Assembly: GCA_964244115.1 (NCBI GenBank)
Contig: CAXTHM010000008.1
Coordinates: 12,039 to 76,038 of the forward strand
Source of the DNA: CADCWK01 sp964244115
Lineage (GTDB): Bacteria > Chloroflexota > Chloroflexia > Thermomicrobiales > UBA6265
DNA: 64,000 bases
Reading direction: 5' to 3'
The notes under the pieces were generated by a model, which was not told the origin of the DNA, ran no database searches, and was given only the letters and a program-made list of their open reading frames with translations. Positions 7,502 to 15,928 of this stretch are shown here, piece after piece. Made by a program: the position numbers and the translations under genes. The stretch's first letter is position 1. Every line of letters starts with the position of its first letter.

Positions 7502-9580
7502 TTACTGGACGGTCAGCTTGCCAACCATACCGGCCTCGGCGTGACCCGGAACCGTGCAGAGGTAGGTGTACTCGCCGGCCGGGAGGTTGACGATGATCGT
7601 CTCGCTCTCGCCGCCGTTGAGCAGCTTCGTGCCGAAGTCGGTGTCATCGACCACCCAGTTGTGCTGGAGGGCGCCGTTGTTGATCCCGTTGACCGTCACA
7701 TCGGTGTCGGCGGGGAAGGTCAGCGTCTTGGGATCGAACGCGAGGTCGATCATCAGGACGTCGAACGTCGTCCCGCCGGCGGCATCACCGGTCGTCGCGG
7801 CCGGGGTGGCCTCCTCGGTCTCCGGCGTCGCGGCGCCGGCCTCCGGGGTGGCCTGGACCGTGCCGCCGATCTTGAGGACGATCAGCTCCTGGACGAGCTC
7901 CGGGGCCGGGCTGTAGGTGTCGGAGGAAGCCAGCAGCGGCCCACCGGCCGGGATCAGCAGATAGTCGCCGGACGCGGCCAGCGGGGCGTTGATGCCGGCG
8001 GAGGCCTGGAAGCGGAAGACCTCGCTGCCATCGGCGGTGCTGTAGCCATGGAGGATGCCATCGAGACCGGCCGAGAAGACGACGTCGTTCACGACCGTCG
8101 CGCCGGCGAGCTGCCCGGTCGGCTGGGCGACGTCCCAGAGGATGTCACCGGTCGCGGCGTCGAGGGCGACGAGCTGGCCCGTCGTGTTGGCGATGTCGAT
8201 GCTGGTCGCGTCAAGCTCGGACTGCGAGTAGACGGACGCCATGTTGTAGACCGGGGCGTAGATCACGCCGTCCGCGTAGGCGAACGGGGTCTCGACGCCG
8301 CCGAGGGTGCCAGGGAAGACCTCGACGGTGCTGCCGTCGGTCGGGAGCTCCTGGAGGTCGTCGTTCTGGTGGCGCCCGACCGGGGTCCGCCAGACTTCCT
8401 CACCGGTCTCGGAGTTGGCCGCGACGACCAGGCCGTGCTTGCCCGAGGCGAAGACCATCGGGGTATCGGTCCCGTCGACGCTGACCGTCGCCACGATCGG
8501 CGAGAGGTGGTTGTCGAGGTCGAAGATGTCGAACGGCTTGACGTTGATGAACCAGTCGATCCCGGCGGTGGCGGGGTTGATCCGCATCAGGGCGTTGGCG
8601 TAGTCATTGTCGCCGGGACGGCTGGAGCCGGCCGGGAACTCCGCGGTGCCGGGGTAGGGGGCGGCGTTGGCGATGCCGACGTAGATGTTGCCGGCCTCGT
8701 CGAAGGAGGGCGGGTGCCAGAGCCCACCGCCGGAGTTAATCCGGGCGTTGTTCCAGAGGTTGTCGACGACCGTGTCGAAGTACCAGATCACCTGGCCGGT
8801 CGAGGCATCCATGGCGAAGATGATGCCGCGCTGGCCGCCGTTGTAGAAGGCCTCGGGCGTGCCGGGGATGTTGCTGATGTAGAGGGTGTTGTCGTACACG
8901 ATCGGCGCCATCGTGATGCCTTCGAACCGGAACCCCTGGATGTTGGAGCGCCAGATCTCCGAACCGTCGCTGGCGTTCACGGCCACGACATCGCCGGTGC
9001 CGCCGAGCGAGAAGTAGACGCGGCCATAGGCGTTGGCCGTGCCGTTCGGGCCGCCGGAGGGAACGGGAGAATCGTAGATGTTGGTCCAGACGCTCTCACC
9101 CGTCTCCAGATCGAGCGCGTAGACGTTGCTCTGGGCATCGTGGAGGTAGATCGTCCCATCGACGATCGTCGGGTTGGCGACGAGGGCGCCGTAGGTCGCG
9201 GAGGTCGGGACGGCGAACCGCCAGGCCTCGCCGAGCTGTCCGATGTTCTCGGAGCTGATCGAGCTGCCCTGAACGTTGCGGGTGCCCTGGAGGTCGTAGT
9301 TCTCGGCCGACCAGTTGGTCGGGGTGTCGAACTCGGGCGGGACGGCGGGGCCGACGGGGACGACGGTCGGGAACTGGGCGCCGGTCGACTCGGCCGAGTC
9401 ATTGCCGGACGAACTGTCGGGCGGCTCCGGGGTCGCCTCATCCTGGGCGAAACCACGGGTGGCGCCGACGAGGACCGCGCCGGAGGCGGCGGCGACACCG
9501 ACGAACGAGCGCCGACCGAGCCGCTTGCGGGCCTCGGCGGTCTCTTCGTTCACGGACGGGGACATGCCATCATTGACCAT
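7502..9580 (-). CDS. Tat-exported quinoprotein-like propeller fused to a type 1 copper (cupredoxin) domain
   Basis: A 692-residue exported fusion protein. A Tat signal (LGRRSFVGVAAASGAVLVG) leads into a propeller with repeated docking motifs (ALDLETGESVWTN, AMDASTGQVIWYF, ALDAATGDILWDV) and a central NSGGGLWHPPSFDEAGNIY block like that of PQQ-dependent alcohol dehydrogenases. After a Thr/Ala/Pro linker, the last 88 residues form a plastocyanin-like domain with all four type 1 copper ligands visible: His in LQHNWVV (about 640), then Cys, His and Met in YLCTVPGHAEAGM (about 675, 680, 685). This suggests electrons from the propeller site could pass to copper in the same chain. The start at 9580 follows AAGGAG by ten bases. 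It is a paralog of 2858-4624. Confidence 0.9.
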   Translation of the reverse strand: MVNDGMSPSVNEETAEARKRLGRRSFVGVAAASGAVLVGATRGFAQDEATPEPPDSSSGNDSAESTGAQFPTVVPVGPAVPPEFDTPTNWSAENYDLQGTRNVQGSSISSENIGQLGEAWRFAVPTSATYGALVANPTIVDGTIYLHDAQSNVYALDLETGESVWTNIYDSPVPSGGPNGTANAYGRVYFSLGGTGDVVAVNASDGSEIWRSNIQGFRFEGITMAPIVYDNTLYISNIPGTPEAFYNGGQRGIIFAMDASTGQVIWYFDTVVDNLWNNARINSGGGLWHPPSFDEAGNIYVGIANAAPYPGTAEFPAGSSRPGDNDYANALMRINPATAGIDWFINVKPFDIFDLDNHLSPIVATVSVDGTDTPMVFASGKHGLVVAANSETGEEVWRTPVGRHQNDDLQELPTDGSTVEVFPGTLGGVETPFAYADGVIYAPVYNMASVYSQSELDATSIDIANTTGQLVALDAATGDILWDVAQPTGQLAGATVVNDVVFSAGLDGILHGYSTADGSEVFRFQASAGINAPLAASGDYLLIPAGGPLLASSDTYSPAPELVQELIVLKIGGTVQATPEAGAATPETEEATPAATTGDAAGGTTFDVLMIDLAFDPKTLTFPADTDVTVNGINNGALQHNWVVDDTDFGTKLLNGGESETIIVNLPAGEYTYLCTVPGHAEAGMVGKLTVQ

Positions 9581-9780
9581 GACCAGAGGACTCCTTGACG
9601 AGCTAACGGGGGCCAACTCCGGCTCCCCGTACGTATGACCATGAAATGATATGACTACTCGGTCGTCTACGCAATACTTCGATTAAGCGAACATTCGTTT
9701 GAATGGAATACTTTCAGATTCCGGATACCTGCGAACCGAAGGGGTGCGGCCGAGGCAACCGGACGATCGGTTCGACACGA

Positions 9781-9815
9781 AACCGGGCCCGCCAGGATGA
9801 CTGGCGGGCCCGGTT
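9781..9815. terminator. 15-bp perfect hairpin
   Basis: Bases 9781-9795 pair perfectly with 9801-9815, loop GATGA. It lies between the 3' end of the HYR-domain gene (minus strand) and the start of the quinoprotein-cupredoxin gene, beside repeat family A copy 2. The position fits termination of the minus-strand HYR gene, although no clear T tract is present. Confidence 0.55.
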
Positions 9816-9825
9816 CTCTCATAGA

Positions 9826-9945
9826 CGCTCGGGCGATTCGCGGGAACCTGCCGAGCCGACGCCGCATGGGACGGGTGAGCGAGCGAGTCCATCTCGGGCC
9901 GGGTGGTGGGGACCGCTTCGCCACCCGGACGCTTCGAGATGCCAC
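9826..9945 (+). repeat. repeat family A, copy 2
   Basis: This copy has the variant core CCTGCCGAGCCGACGCCGCA, then TGGGACGGGTGAGCGAGCG, and ends in CGCTTCGCCACCCGGACGCT. Both blocks recur in the copy at 11941 on the opposite strand. It lies immediately after the stop of the HYR-domain gene. Confidence 0.65.
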
Positions 9946-9988
9946 CAGCGCCAGCGGAAGAGTGCGGGGTGATCCCGGAGCCGACCGG

Positions 9989-11359
9989 TTACCGACGAGG
10001 CGGTCGGGTCGGGGTCGGGGTCGGCTGCACCGGCGTGGCGGTCGGCTGGGTCGGAGCACTGGTCGCGCGCGGCGGCCGGGTCGGCGTCCCCGTCGGACGG
10101 GTCGGTACCGCCGTCGCGGTCGGTGCGCTCGTCCTGGTAACGGTGTAGGTGCGCGTACTGACCGAAGTATTGCCCTCGGCGTCCCGCGCCCGCGCCGTCA
10201 GCGTCCAGGTCCCCGGCGCCGTCTGATATCCGTAGACCCGGCACTGGATGGCATCGCTCGCGGTGCAGGTCGGCTCGGCGGGCAGGTTGGCCTGGGTGTA
10301 GCTCCGGGCGGGCTGCGGACCGCCGACCCAGGTGATCACTGGCCCGGCCCTGTCGATCCGGACGATGAAACTGGCCCTTGCGACATTCCCGGACAGGTCG
10401 CGGGCCACGCAGGTCACCGTCGTCGTCCGGGCGAAGGCACTGCCGGAGGCCGGTGTGCAGTTCACCGGACGCACCCCGTCGATGACATCGGTGGCGGTGA
10501 TGGCGGCCCAGGTGACGATGGTCGACGGGCCGGTCGCGACGACGGTCAGGACGCCGTCGATCCCGGGCAGGGTGCCGACGACCGGAGCCGCCGTGTCCGC
10601 GACGGTGACCGTGAAGCTGTCGCTGACGGTGTCGTCTTGGGAATCGGTCGCCGAGCAGGTCACGGTCGTGACGCCCAACGCGAAGGTAGCGGGTGAGACG
10701 ACCGGGCTCCCGTCCGCGAGGCAGGTGACGGGCAGGGTCTGCCGCTCGGCATCGGTCGCGGAGACGTCGAACGGGACGCTGGCCCCGGCGGAACTGGTCG
10801 CCTCCACGGTGATGTCGTCCGGAACGGAGACGGTCAGGACCGGATCCTCGACGACGATGGTGATCGTCGCGGCCGCACCGCCGTAGGCCTGGGCGTTGTA
10901 CCCCCTAGTGAGGGCATTGATCTGGATGAGGCGCAGATAGCTGGTTCCCGCCGAGACGGCGATGACCTCGAACTCGGCGCGCGCGATGCCCTGATCGTTG
11001 CACTTCAGCTCTGAAAGGAGGAAGGAGATCGGCAGAGTCATGCCGTCGACGGTCACCCCCGAGCCATCAACCCCGATGTAGGTTGAGATCTCGCGGCCCG
11101 GTGCGCAGAAGTCAGGGTCGGTTCCGTTGTCTCCGATCACGAACGCGACGGTTTGCACGTCACCGACATCGAGGGCGACGGGGTCACCGCTATTGGTGAC
11201 CGGGTCGGTCGCCAGGGCGGCGCCGCCGAGAACGAGCGCGCCGGCGAAGACGATCAGCAGGAGCGCGACGGTGCGCCACGCCCGGCCAGGGAGCGGGACC
11301 CGACCCGACAGGGAACGGGCGGACATATACGACCAACCAGCAGCGTGCCGCCCAACCAT
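9989..11359 (-). CDS. secreted HYR / Ig-like domain protein
   Basis: A 456-residue protein with a Sec-type signal (AWRTVALLLIVFAGALVLGG). An N-terminal domain of about 130 residues with two Cys is followed by an HYR-like domain (VSVPDDITVEATSSAGASVP ... VTCLADGSPVVSPATFALGV ... VTCSATDSQDDTVSDSFTVT), a second Ig-like repeat (VNCTPASGSAFARTTTVTCV) and a third (PTCTASDAIQCRVYGY). The C-terminus is a Pro/Thr/Arg-rich low-complexity tail. HYR domains occur in extracellular adhesion-type proteins. The start at 11359 is chosen because GGAGG lies five bases upstream. No wall-anchor motif is present at the C-terminus. Confidence 0.83.
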   Translation of the reverse strand: MVGRHAAGWSYMSARSLSGRVPLPGRAWRTVALLLIVFAGALVLGGAALATDPVTNSGDPVALDVGDVQTVAFVIGDNGTDPDFCAPGREISTYIGVDGSGVTVDGMTLPISFLLSELKCNDQGIARAEFEVIAVSAGTSYLRLIQINALTRGYNAQAYGGAAATITIVVEDPVLTVSVPDDITVEATSSAGASVPFDVSATDAERQTLPVTCLADGSPVVSPATFALGVTTVTCSATDSQDDTVSDSFTVTVADTAAPVVGTLPGIDGVLTVVATGPSTIVTWAAITATDVIDGVRPVNCTPASGSAFARTTTVTCVARDLSGNVARASFIVRIDRAGPVITWVGGPQPARSYTQANLPAEPTCTASDAIQCRVYGYQTAPGTWTLTARARDAEGNTSVSTRTYTVTRTSAPTATAVPTRPTGTPTRPPRATSAPTQPTATPVQPTPTPTRPPRR

Positions 11360-11940
11360 GACAACCTCCATGACAACGGGGAATGGATCCGACGGACAGG
11401 GTGACACGCGCCACCGAGGGTGGCAGCCCGGCCGGAACGAGCCCATCAGTACTATCGAGGGCATGCGCGCTGCATATTAGACGATAGGTATCGATGTTGT
11501 CGAAATCGCTGATTTCCCCGTGAGAGCGGTTTTCACGAATCCTGTCCTTGGCGAGCGCCTGGCCCCTCCTCACCCGGCTCCGGCAGCGCCGTCCGCGGGC
11601 GACGCCGCCTGGACCGGATGGGGAGGTGGAACAGCCGCGGCCACCCCCTGTGAGCCATGCTGACAGTCACCTCTCGGATGGGTCTTTCGTCGGGACGACG
11701 GGACGCGCGAACGGAACCAACCATGCTGCCGGTTCAGGCGAACCTGTCGCGACGGCCGGCTGGGTCGCGTCGCGAGGGCAAGGCGCGATCCGGTCAGATC
11801 GTCAGCAGGCGGGGGTCATCGGATCAGCGGTCGCTGGGACCGGGGTCGGCGGCGTGAGCGGGATCGGCACGTTCCCGCCGCCCACGGCGCGGCAGGTCCG
11901 GGTCGCGACGGGGCTGTTGCCCTGGGCTTCCGGCGGGTTA

Positions 11941-12037
11941 CGCGGCAAGCGTCTGGGTGGCGGCAGACCGCTCACCCGCCCCATGCGGCGTCGGCTCGCA
12001 GGTGCCTGGAGAGGTCTGCGATCGAGCGCCTCGACTG
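11941..12037 (-). repeat. repeat family A, copy 3
   Basis: On the minus strand it reads ACCTGCGAGCCGACGCCGCA then TGGGGCGGGTGAGCGGTCTG and CCGCCACCCAGACGCTTGC. It is closest to copy 2 but shorter in the middle. It lies downstream of the LPxTG-protein gene. Confidence 0.65.
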
Positions 12038-12113
12038 GAGCCGTCGGATAGCAGGACCACGGTCGATCCGGCCGTCCCACTAACGGACGAGATCCGACGC
12101 GTGCCGATGCGTG

Positions 12114-12147
12114 CCGACGCCTCCGGATCTGCATCCGGAGGCGTCGG
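12114..12147 (-). terminator. 15-bp perfect hairpin after the LPxTG-protein gene
   Basis: Bases 12114-12128 pair with 12133-12147, loop CTGC. It lies about 40 bases beyond the stop of the minus-strand gene and fits a transcription terminator. Confidence 0.7.
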
Positions 12148-12185
12148 CGGGGAGCGTCGGGTAGTGGGGACGACTGGCCGCGCCG

Positions 12186-13373
12186 TTACCGGCGGCGGAC
12201 TCGCAGGGCACCGGCGCCGAGTAGCGCCAGGGCCGTCCCGAACAGCGCGAGCCAGAGCAGGGTCCCGGACACACCCGACCGCGGCGCGGTGCCGACACCG
12301 GTGTTCGGCAGGGTGCTGGTGCCGGTGCTGGCCGCCGGGGCCGCGCTCGGCATGCTCGTCCCGTCGTCGCTCACCACGGCGGAGGCGCTGGCGACGGCCG
12401 ACGCCGGTTGGACGGCGACGTAACGGGTGACGTCGACATCGAGCGTCTCGTCGCCGGTCAACAGGTAGTCGGGCGAGCCGTAGGAGCCGTCGTCCGGCTC
12501 CGCCACTTCATAGATGAAGAAGGGAGCGTCCGTCTCGGCATCGAGCACGACGATGCCATCGGCGTCAGTGCTGTCCTCATCGAGGATCGTGTCGGTCGCG
12601 CTATCGACCACGACGAACGTCAGTTCCCCCGCGGTCGCCGGGCGGCGGTCGCCAGCCGCCGTCGTCCCGACGGTCTCCTCATCGGTGTAGACCGTCTCCC
12701 CGGCCTGAGCATCGTCCTGCTCGATGAACGCCTGGATGACGACGGCGTCCGGAGCCGGGCTGCCGGCCGACGGAACGGGGGAGACCGAGGCCGACGGACT
12801 GGAACTGGCCGATGGGCTGATCGACGCTGGCGGGCTTGCCGAGGTTGAGGCGGATGGGCCGACCGACGCCGAGTCGCTCGGAGACGGACTCGACGAAGGG
12901 ATCGGCGGCGGCGGCGCGAGGATGCTGATCGACACCGTCGTGAGATTGCCGTCGCTGGCGCCGTCGTCCGGCGTGTAGGTGAACGAATCCGGGCCAGCGT
13001 ACCCGGGGTTCGGTGTGTAGGTGAACCCACCGTCCCTCCCCAGCGCCAGCGTCCCGTTCGTCGTCGGCGTGACCACGTTTGCCGTCAACCTATCGCCATC
13101 CGGATCCGTGTCGTTGGCGAGCAACCCGCCACTGCCGCCCGGGACGATTAATGGCGTGTTCAGGAGGGCCGTGTAGAAGTCCGGGGCTCCGGTTGGCGGG
13201 GTGTTCGGCGTGACGAGTGCGCCCTCGATGGTATTCGAGGAGTACTGACCGGTCTGCGGCTCGAGGACGGCGACGTAGGACGGATAATCGGTTCCGGCCG
13301 AGACGATCCGGCCACCCGACAGCAGGGCGACGATCAGGACGACAGGTAACGCGAACGCGAGCAAACGGTTCAT
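12186..13373 (-). CDS. LPxTG-type wall-anchored surface protein with Ig-like domain
   Basis: A 395-residue surface protein. A signal peptide (MNRLLAFALPVVLIVALLSG) is followed by an Ig/cadherin-like domain containing GGLLANDTDPDGDRL and GGFTYTPNPGYAGPDSFTYT, which is typical of tandem surface repeats. A Ser/Pro/Ala stalk and a second beta-rich domain (GELTFVVVDSATDTILDEDS) come next. The C-terminus has a sortase-like signal: LPNTG, a hydrophobic helix (LLWLALFGTALALLGAGAL) and RVRRR. The start at 13373 has GAGAGGA upstream. The anchor implies a sortase elsewhere in the genome; none lies in this window. Confidence 0.87.
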   Translation of the reverse strand: MNRLLAFALPVVLIVALLSGGRIVSAGTDYPSYVAVLEPQTGQYSSNTIEGALVTPNTPPTGAPDFYTALLNTPLIVPGGSGGLLANDTDPDGDRLTANVVTPTTNGTLALGRDGGFTYTPNPGYAGPDSFTYTPDDGASDGNLTTVSISILAPPPPIPSSSPSPSDSASVGPSASTSASPPASISPSASSSPSASVSPVPSAGSPAPDAVVIQAFIEQDDAQAGETVYTDEETVGTTAAGDRRPATAGELTFVVVDSATDTILDEDSTDADGIVVLDAETDAPFFIYEVAEPDDGSYGSPDYLLTGDETLDVDVTRYVAVQPASAVASASAVVSDDGTSMPSAAPAASTGTSTLPNTGVGTAPRSGVSGTLLWLALFGTALALLGAGALRVRRR

Positions 13374-13701
13374 GGGAGTCCTCTCGGCTGGCAGGTGAGC
13401 GGCGACCGGACGGTCCCTGTCCCGGCGACGGGTCGAAAGGGCGTCCAGACAGCAGGTAACGGAGCCATTCTGGGCAAGGATCGCGCGCTCGTCAATGGCC
13501 GTGTCGCTCGTCCCGGTCGGTCTGACCGACGATCCTCGGGCAGACACAGCGCGGGGACGTGCGGCGATGCAAGACGCCGCCATCGCGGGTGAATCCGTGG
13601 ATCATGGCGTCGAACGGGAGGATGTCCAGCGGGTGCGGCATACTGACCTCCGCGATGATCCGTCCCGGTAAGGGTCCGGAATGCATGTATGGAGCAGATG
13701 G
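13374..13701. other. divergent intergenic region
   Basis: It separates the minus-strand LPxTG gene and the plus-strand response regulator and so must hold both promoters. No clear -35/-10 pair, repeat or small gene could be singled out. Confidence 0.4.
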
Positions 13702-14148
13702 ATGACGACGATGGACGCGGCCCGGCATATCCTGGTCATCAACGACTCGCCGGACATCCTGAACCTGTTCACCGAGCTGCTCACGGACGAGGGGTATCGG
13801 GTCACGACGGACACGTTCACGGTCGAGATGAGCATCCTCTATGACCACATCACTCAGATTCAGCCGGACCTGATCATCCTGGACATGATCATCGGCCGGG
13901 AGGACCTCGGCTGGCAGTTGACCCAGATGCTGAAGATGTCCCCGAAGACCGACGGGATCCCGCTAATCCTCTGCACCGGCGCGGTCAAGCAGGTCGAGCA
14001 GCTGGCGACCCATCTGAACAATCTCGCGATCGGGGTGGTCCTCAAGCCGTTCGTGATCGACCGACTGCTGGAGGTGATCGACCGGACCTGGGAGAAGGTC
14101 GTCAACCCGGCCTCGCTGTCGCTCATGCCGGACACCGGAGACCTCTAG
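13702..14148 (+). CDS. single-domain response regulator (receiver)
   Basis: A 148-residue stand-alone receiver domain. The acidic start region reads ILVINDSPDIL (one of the two usual acidic residues replaced by Asn), the phospho-acceptor Asp is in LIILDMIIG, the conserved Thr in LILCTGA and the Lys in VVLKPF. No output domain follows, so it likely acts by protein contact. The start at 13702 is chosen because GGAG lies seven bases upstream; ATGs at 13681 and 13711 are alternatives. No histidine kinase lies nearby. Confidence 0.87.
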   Translation: MTTMDAARHILVINDSPDILNLFTELLTDEGYRVTTDTFTVEMSILYDHITQIQPDLIILDMIIGREDLGWQLTQMLKMSPKTDGIPLILCTGAVKQVEQLATHLNNLAIGVVLKPFVIDRLLEVIDRTWEKVVNPASLSLMPDTGDL

Positions 14149-14296
14149 GCACCGTCTGGGCACTCACGGACCCGCGCCCGACCCGGCGACGTACTGGCCC
14201 GAGCCGTGCATGGCCGGAGGACACCCGGACGGTCGGAGCCGACCACGGGAACGTGTCCCGGGCAGCCCTGTCCGACAGGCGAGAAGGAGTCCCATC

Positions 14297-14797
14297 ATGA
14301 CGACCAACACCCATGACCATGCCGAGGGCGCCCGGCAGGTCGCCGAACTGATCAGGGGCAATCACCTCGGGATGCTCAGTACGATCGCCGAGGACGGCAC
14401 CCTGATGAGCCGGCCGATGGCGCTGCAGGAGGTCGAATTCGACGGCGACCTCTGGTTCTTCACCAGGCGCGACTCCCGGAAGGTCCGGCAGATCACCACC
14501 CATCCTCAGGTCAACGTCACGGTCTCGGCCGCCAGCACCTGGGTGTCGATGACCGGCACCGCCACCATGGTCGATGACACGGGCAAGAAGGCGAAGCTGT
14601 GGAACGCCGGGGTGGAGGCCTGGTTCCCGGACGGCAAGGACGACCACGACGTCGTGCTGCTCAGGGTCGAGGGCGAATCGGCCGAATACTGGGACACGCC
14701 GGGCGGCCGGGTCGCGAGTCTGATCAGCTTCGCCAAGGCGAAGATCACCGGGAGCCCGTACTCCGGTGGCGAGAACGAGCGGGTCGATCTGACGTAG
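14297..14797 (+). CDS. pyridoxamine 5'-phosphate oxidase-like flavin protein (general stress protein 26 type)
   Basis: A 166-residue split-barrel protein of the PNPOx-like superfamily. Key segments are NHLGMLSTIAEDGTLMSRPM, DLWFFTRRDSRKVRQI and VNVTVSAASTWVSMTGTA, with the C-terminal VLLRVEGESAEYWDTPGG seen in the general stress protein 26 branch. Members bind flavin or F420-like cofactors; the actual reaction is usually unknown. AAGGAG sits seven bases before ATG 14297. A hairpin follows the gene. Confidence 0.88.
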   Translation: MTTNTHDHAEGARQVAELIRGNHLGMLSTIAEDGTLMSRPMALQEVEFDGDLWFFTRRDSRKVRQITTHPQVNVTVSAASTWVSMTGTATMVDDTGKKAKLWNAGVEAWFPDGKDDHDVVLLRVEGESAEYWDTPGGRVASLISFAKAKITGSPYSGGENERVDLT

Positions 14798-14823
14798 CGG
14801 GCATCACGCGGTCGAATGCGGGC

Positions 14824-14861
14824 GGGGACGCTCCGAACGAACGATCGTCGGAGACGTCCCC
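14824..14861 (+). terminator. hairpin after the PNPOx-like gene
   Basis: GGGGACGCTCCGA (14824-14836) pairs with TCGGAGACGTCCCC (14848-14861) with one bulged base. It starts 27 bases after the stop codon. No long T run follows. Confidence 0.6.
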
Positions 14862-15071
14862 GTCAGAGTCATACAGACGATCGTGCCGTCGTGTGGGCCG
14901 ACCTGTGCGGTCGTCGGCGCCCCGACCCTGGCACCGGCGGCTACGTCGGTGCCAGAGTCGGTCGCGTCGGCCGGTCGGGACGACAGCGACCATCCCCATG
15001 CTTGACACGGACGCCGACCATGCGACGATCCGGCCGATCCGTACCACGTCCGCAGAGAGGCACGGCGCAGG

Positions 15072-15677
15072 GTGAGCATCCGGGAGCGATGGCGACGACA
15101 CCGCGCGGAGACCCAGCCGGTCCTGTCCGTCAGCCCGAGCACGGATGACTTCGATCTCGACGCGGACATCATTCCGGAGCAGGTCTACCACGACGCGGCG
15201 CTGGCCTTTCTCAGCGCCCAGATCCGTTCGAGTGAGGGGCTGGACGGCAAGGCATCGCAGGCGCTGACGGTCGGGAGCGCGGCGCTACCGCTCACGATCG
15301 CGCTGGTCAACGTCGCCCGAGCCAGCGGCTCCGACGCGGCGGTCGTCTCCCTGGATGGCGTGCCGCTCGTGCTCTTCATCGTGGCGCTGGTCTTCTACCT
15401 TGCGATTCTGCTGTTGAACTTTCGAATCGGGTTCGTCGGCGTTATGCAGTTCGAACCGGCCATGGATGAACTCAGGCGTAACTATCGGGCGCAGCGCCGC
15501 CAGCCACTGGCCGGTCGTGGGCTCAAGGACTGGGTTGCGGATGCCTACATCGAATCCGCTGAAGCGAATGCACTCCTGCTCAAACGCAAGATCAGACTCA
15601 TATCTCTCACCCAATCAGCCCTAGCTCTTGAAGGAGCCGCGCTAGCCCTCGGCGCTGCCTGGGCACTTCTGAGCTAG
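15072..15677 (+). CDS. small membrane protein, possibly PycTM/SLATT-like
   Basis: A 201-residue protein starting at GTG. A soluble N-terminus leads to an amphipathic segment (FLSAQIRSSEGLDGKASQAL) and a first membrane pair (VGSAALPLTIALVNVA; LVLFIVALVFYLAILLLNF), then a cytoplasmic stretch and a last helix (LALEGAALALGAAWALL) preceded by LLLKRKIRLISLTQSA. The combination of an acidic helix with D-x-K-A before the first helix, a two-helix core, and a basic segment before the last helix resembles effector membrane proteins of the Pycsar/SLATT kind. No nucleotide cyclase or sensor gene is adjacent, so a defence role is not supported. Confidence 0.7.
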   Translation: MSIRERWRRHRAETQPVLSVSPSTDDFDLDADIIPEQVYHDAALAFLSAQIRSSEGLDGKASQALTVGSAALPLTIALVNVARASGSDAAVVSLDGVPLVLFIVALVFYLAILLLNFRIGFVGVMQFEPAMDELRRNYRAQRRQPLAGRGLKDWVADAYIESAEANALLLKRKIRLISLTQSALALEGAALALGAAWALLS

Positions 15678-15834
15678 CCCGTCGGCGATCTTCGTCCTCA
15701 TTGCTGGGCGGGAAGAGCGATGGCGTCTGGTAAAGGAAGTTGGACCCACTCGGGTACGGCATCTCGGGCGGCAGTGGCCGGAGTCGCGGGGCCGACACTG
15801 GCTCCGTGGTCGGTCTGGGTTTCGTCGCGGCCAT
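15607..15834 (-). CDS. possible small hypothetical protein
   Basis: A 75-residue frame with a good ribosome site (GGGGAG six bases before ATG 15834). The first half is Pro-rich (MAATKPRPTTEPVSAPRLRP) and is followed by a more ordered-looking SGSNFLYQTPSLFPPSNEDE. Its 3' end overlaps the converging membrane-protein gene by about 70 bases, which argues against it. No family is recognised. Confidence 0.3.
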   Translation of the reverse strand: MAATKPRPTTEPVSAPRLRPLPPEMPYPSGSNFLYQTPSLFPPSNEDEDRRRASSEVPRQRRGLARLLQELGLIG

Positions 15835-15928
15835 GATTCGCTCCCCGGCTCAGGGTCGGCCGGGACGCCGCGGCATCCCGCCCAGAGCCATGTAACCAGT
15901 ATACCCCTCACTAGATCGACCGATCCGA

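Larger units (their letters stand above)
11360..12185. other. long intergenic region with repeat A copy 3 and a possible gene remnant
   Basis: About 800 bases without a convincing intact gene. On the minus strand, bases 11802-11935 read GNSPVATRTCRAVGGGNVP then a TPPTPVPATADP-like tail to a stop. That resembles the C-termini of exported proteins in this genome and may be a remnant cut off by repeat A copy 3. The part 11360-11800 shows nothing recognisable beyond the upstream region of the HYR gene. Confidence 0.35.

Noticed and set aside
7469..9598. Long plus-strand frame across the quinoprotein-cupredoxin gene
   Set aside because: It is antisense to a well-supported gene and has no domain-like sequence; long antisense frames are common at this G+C content.
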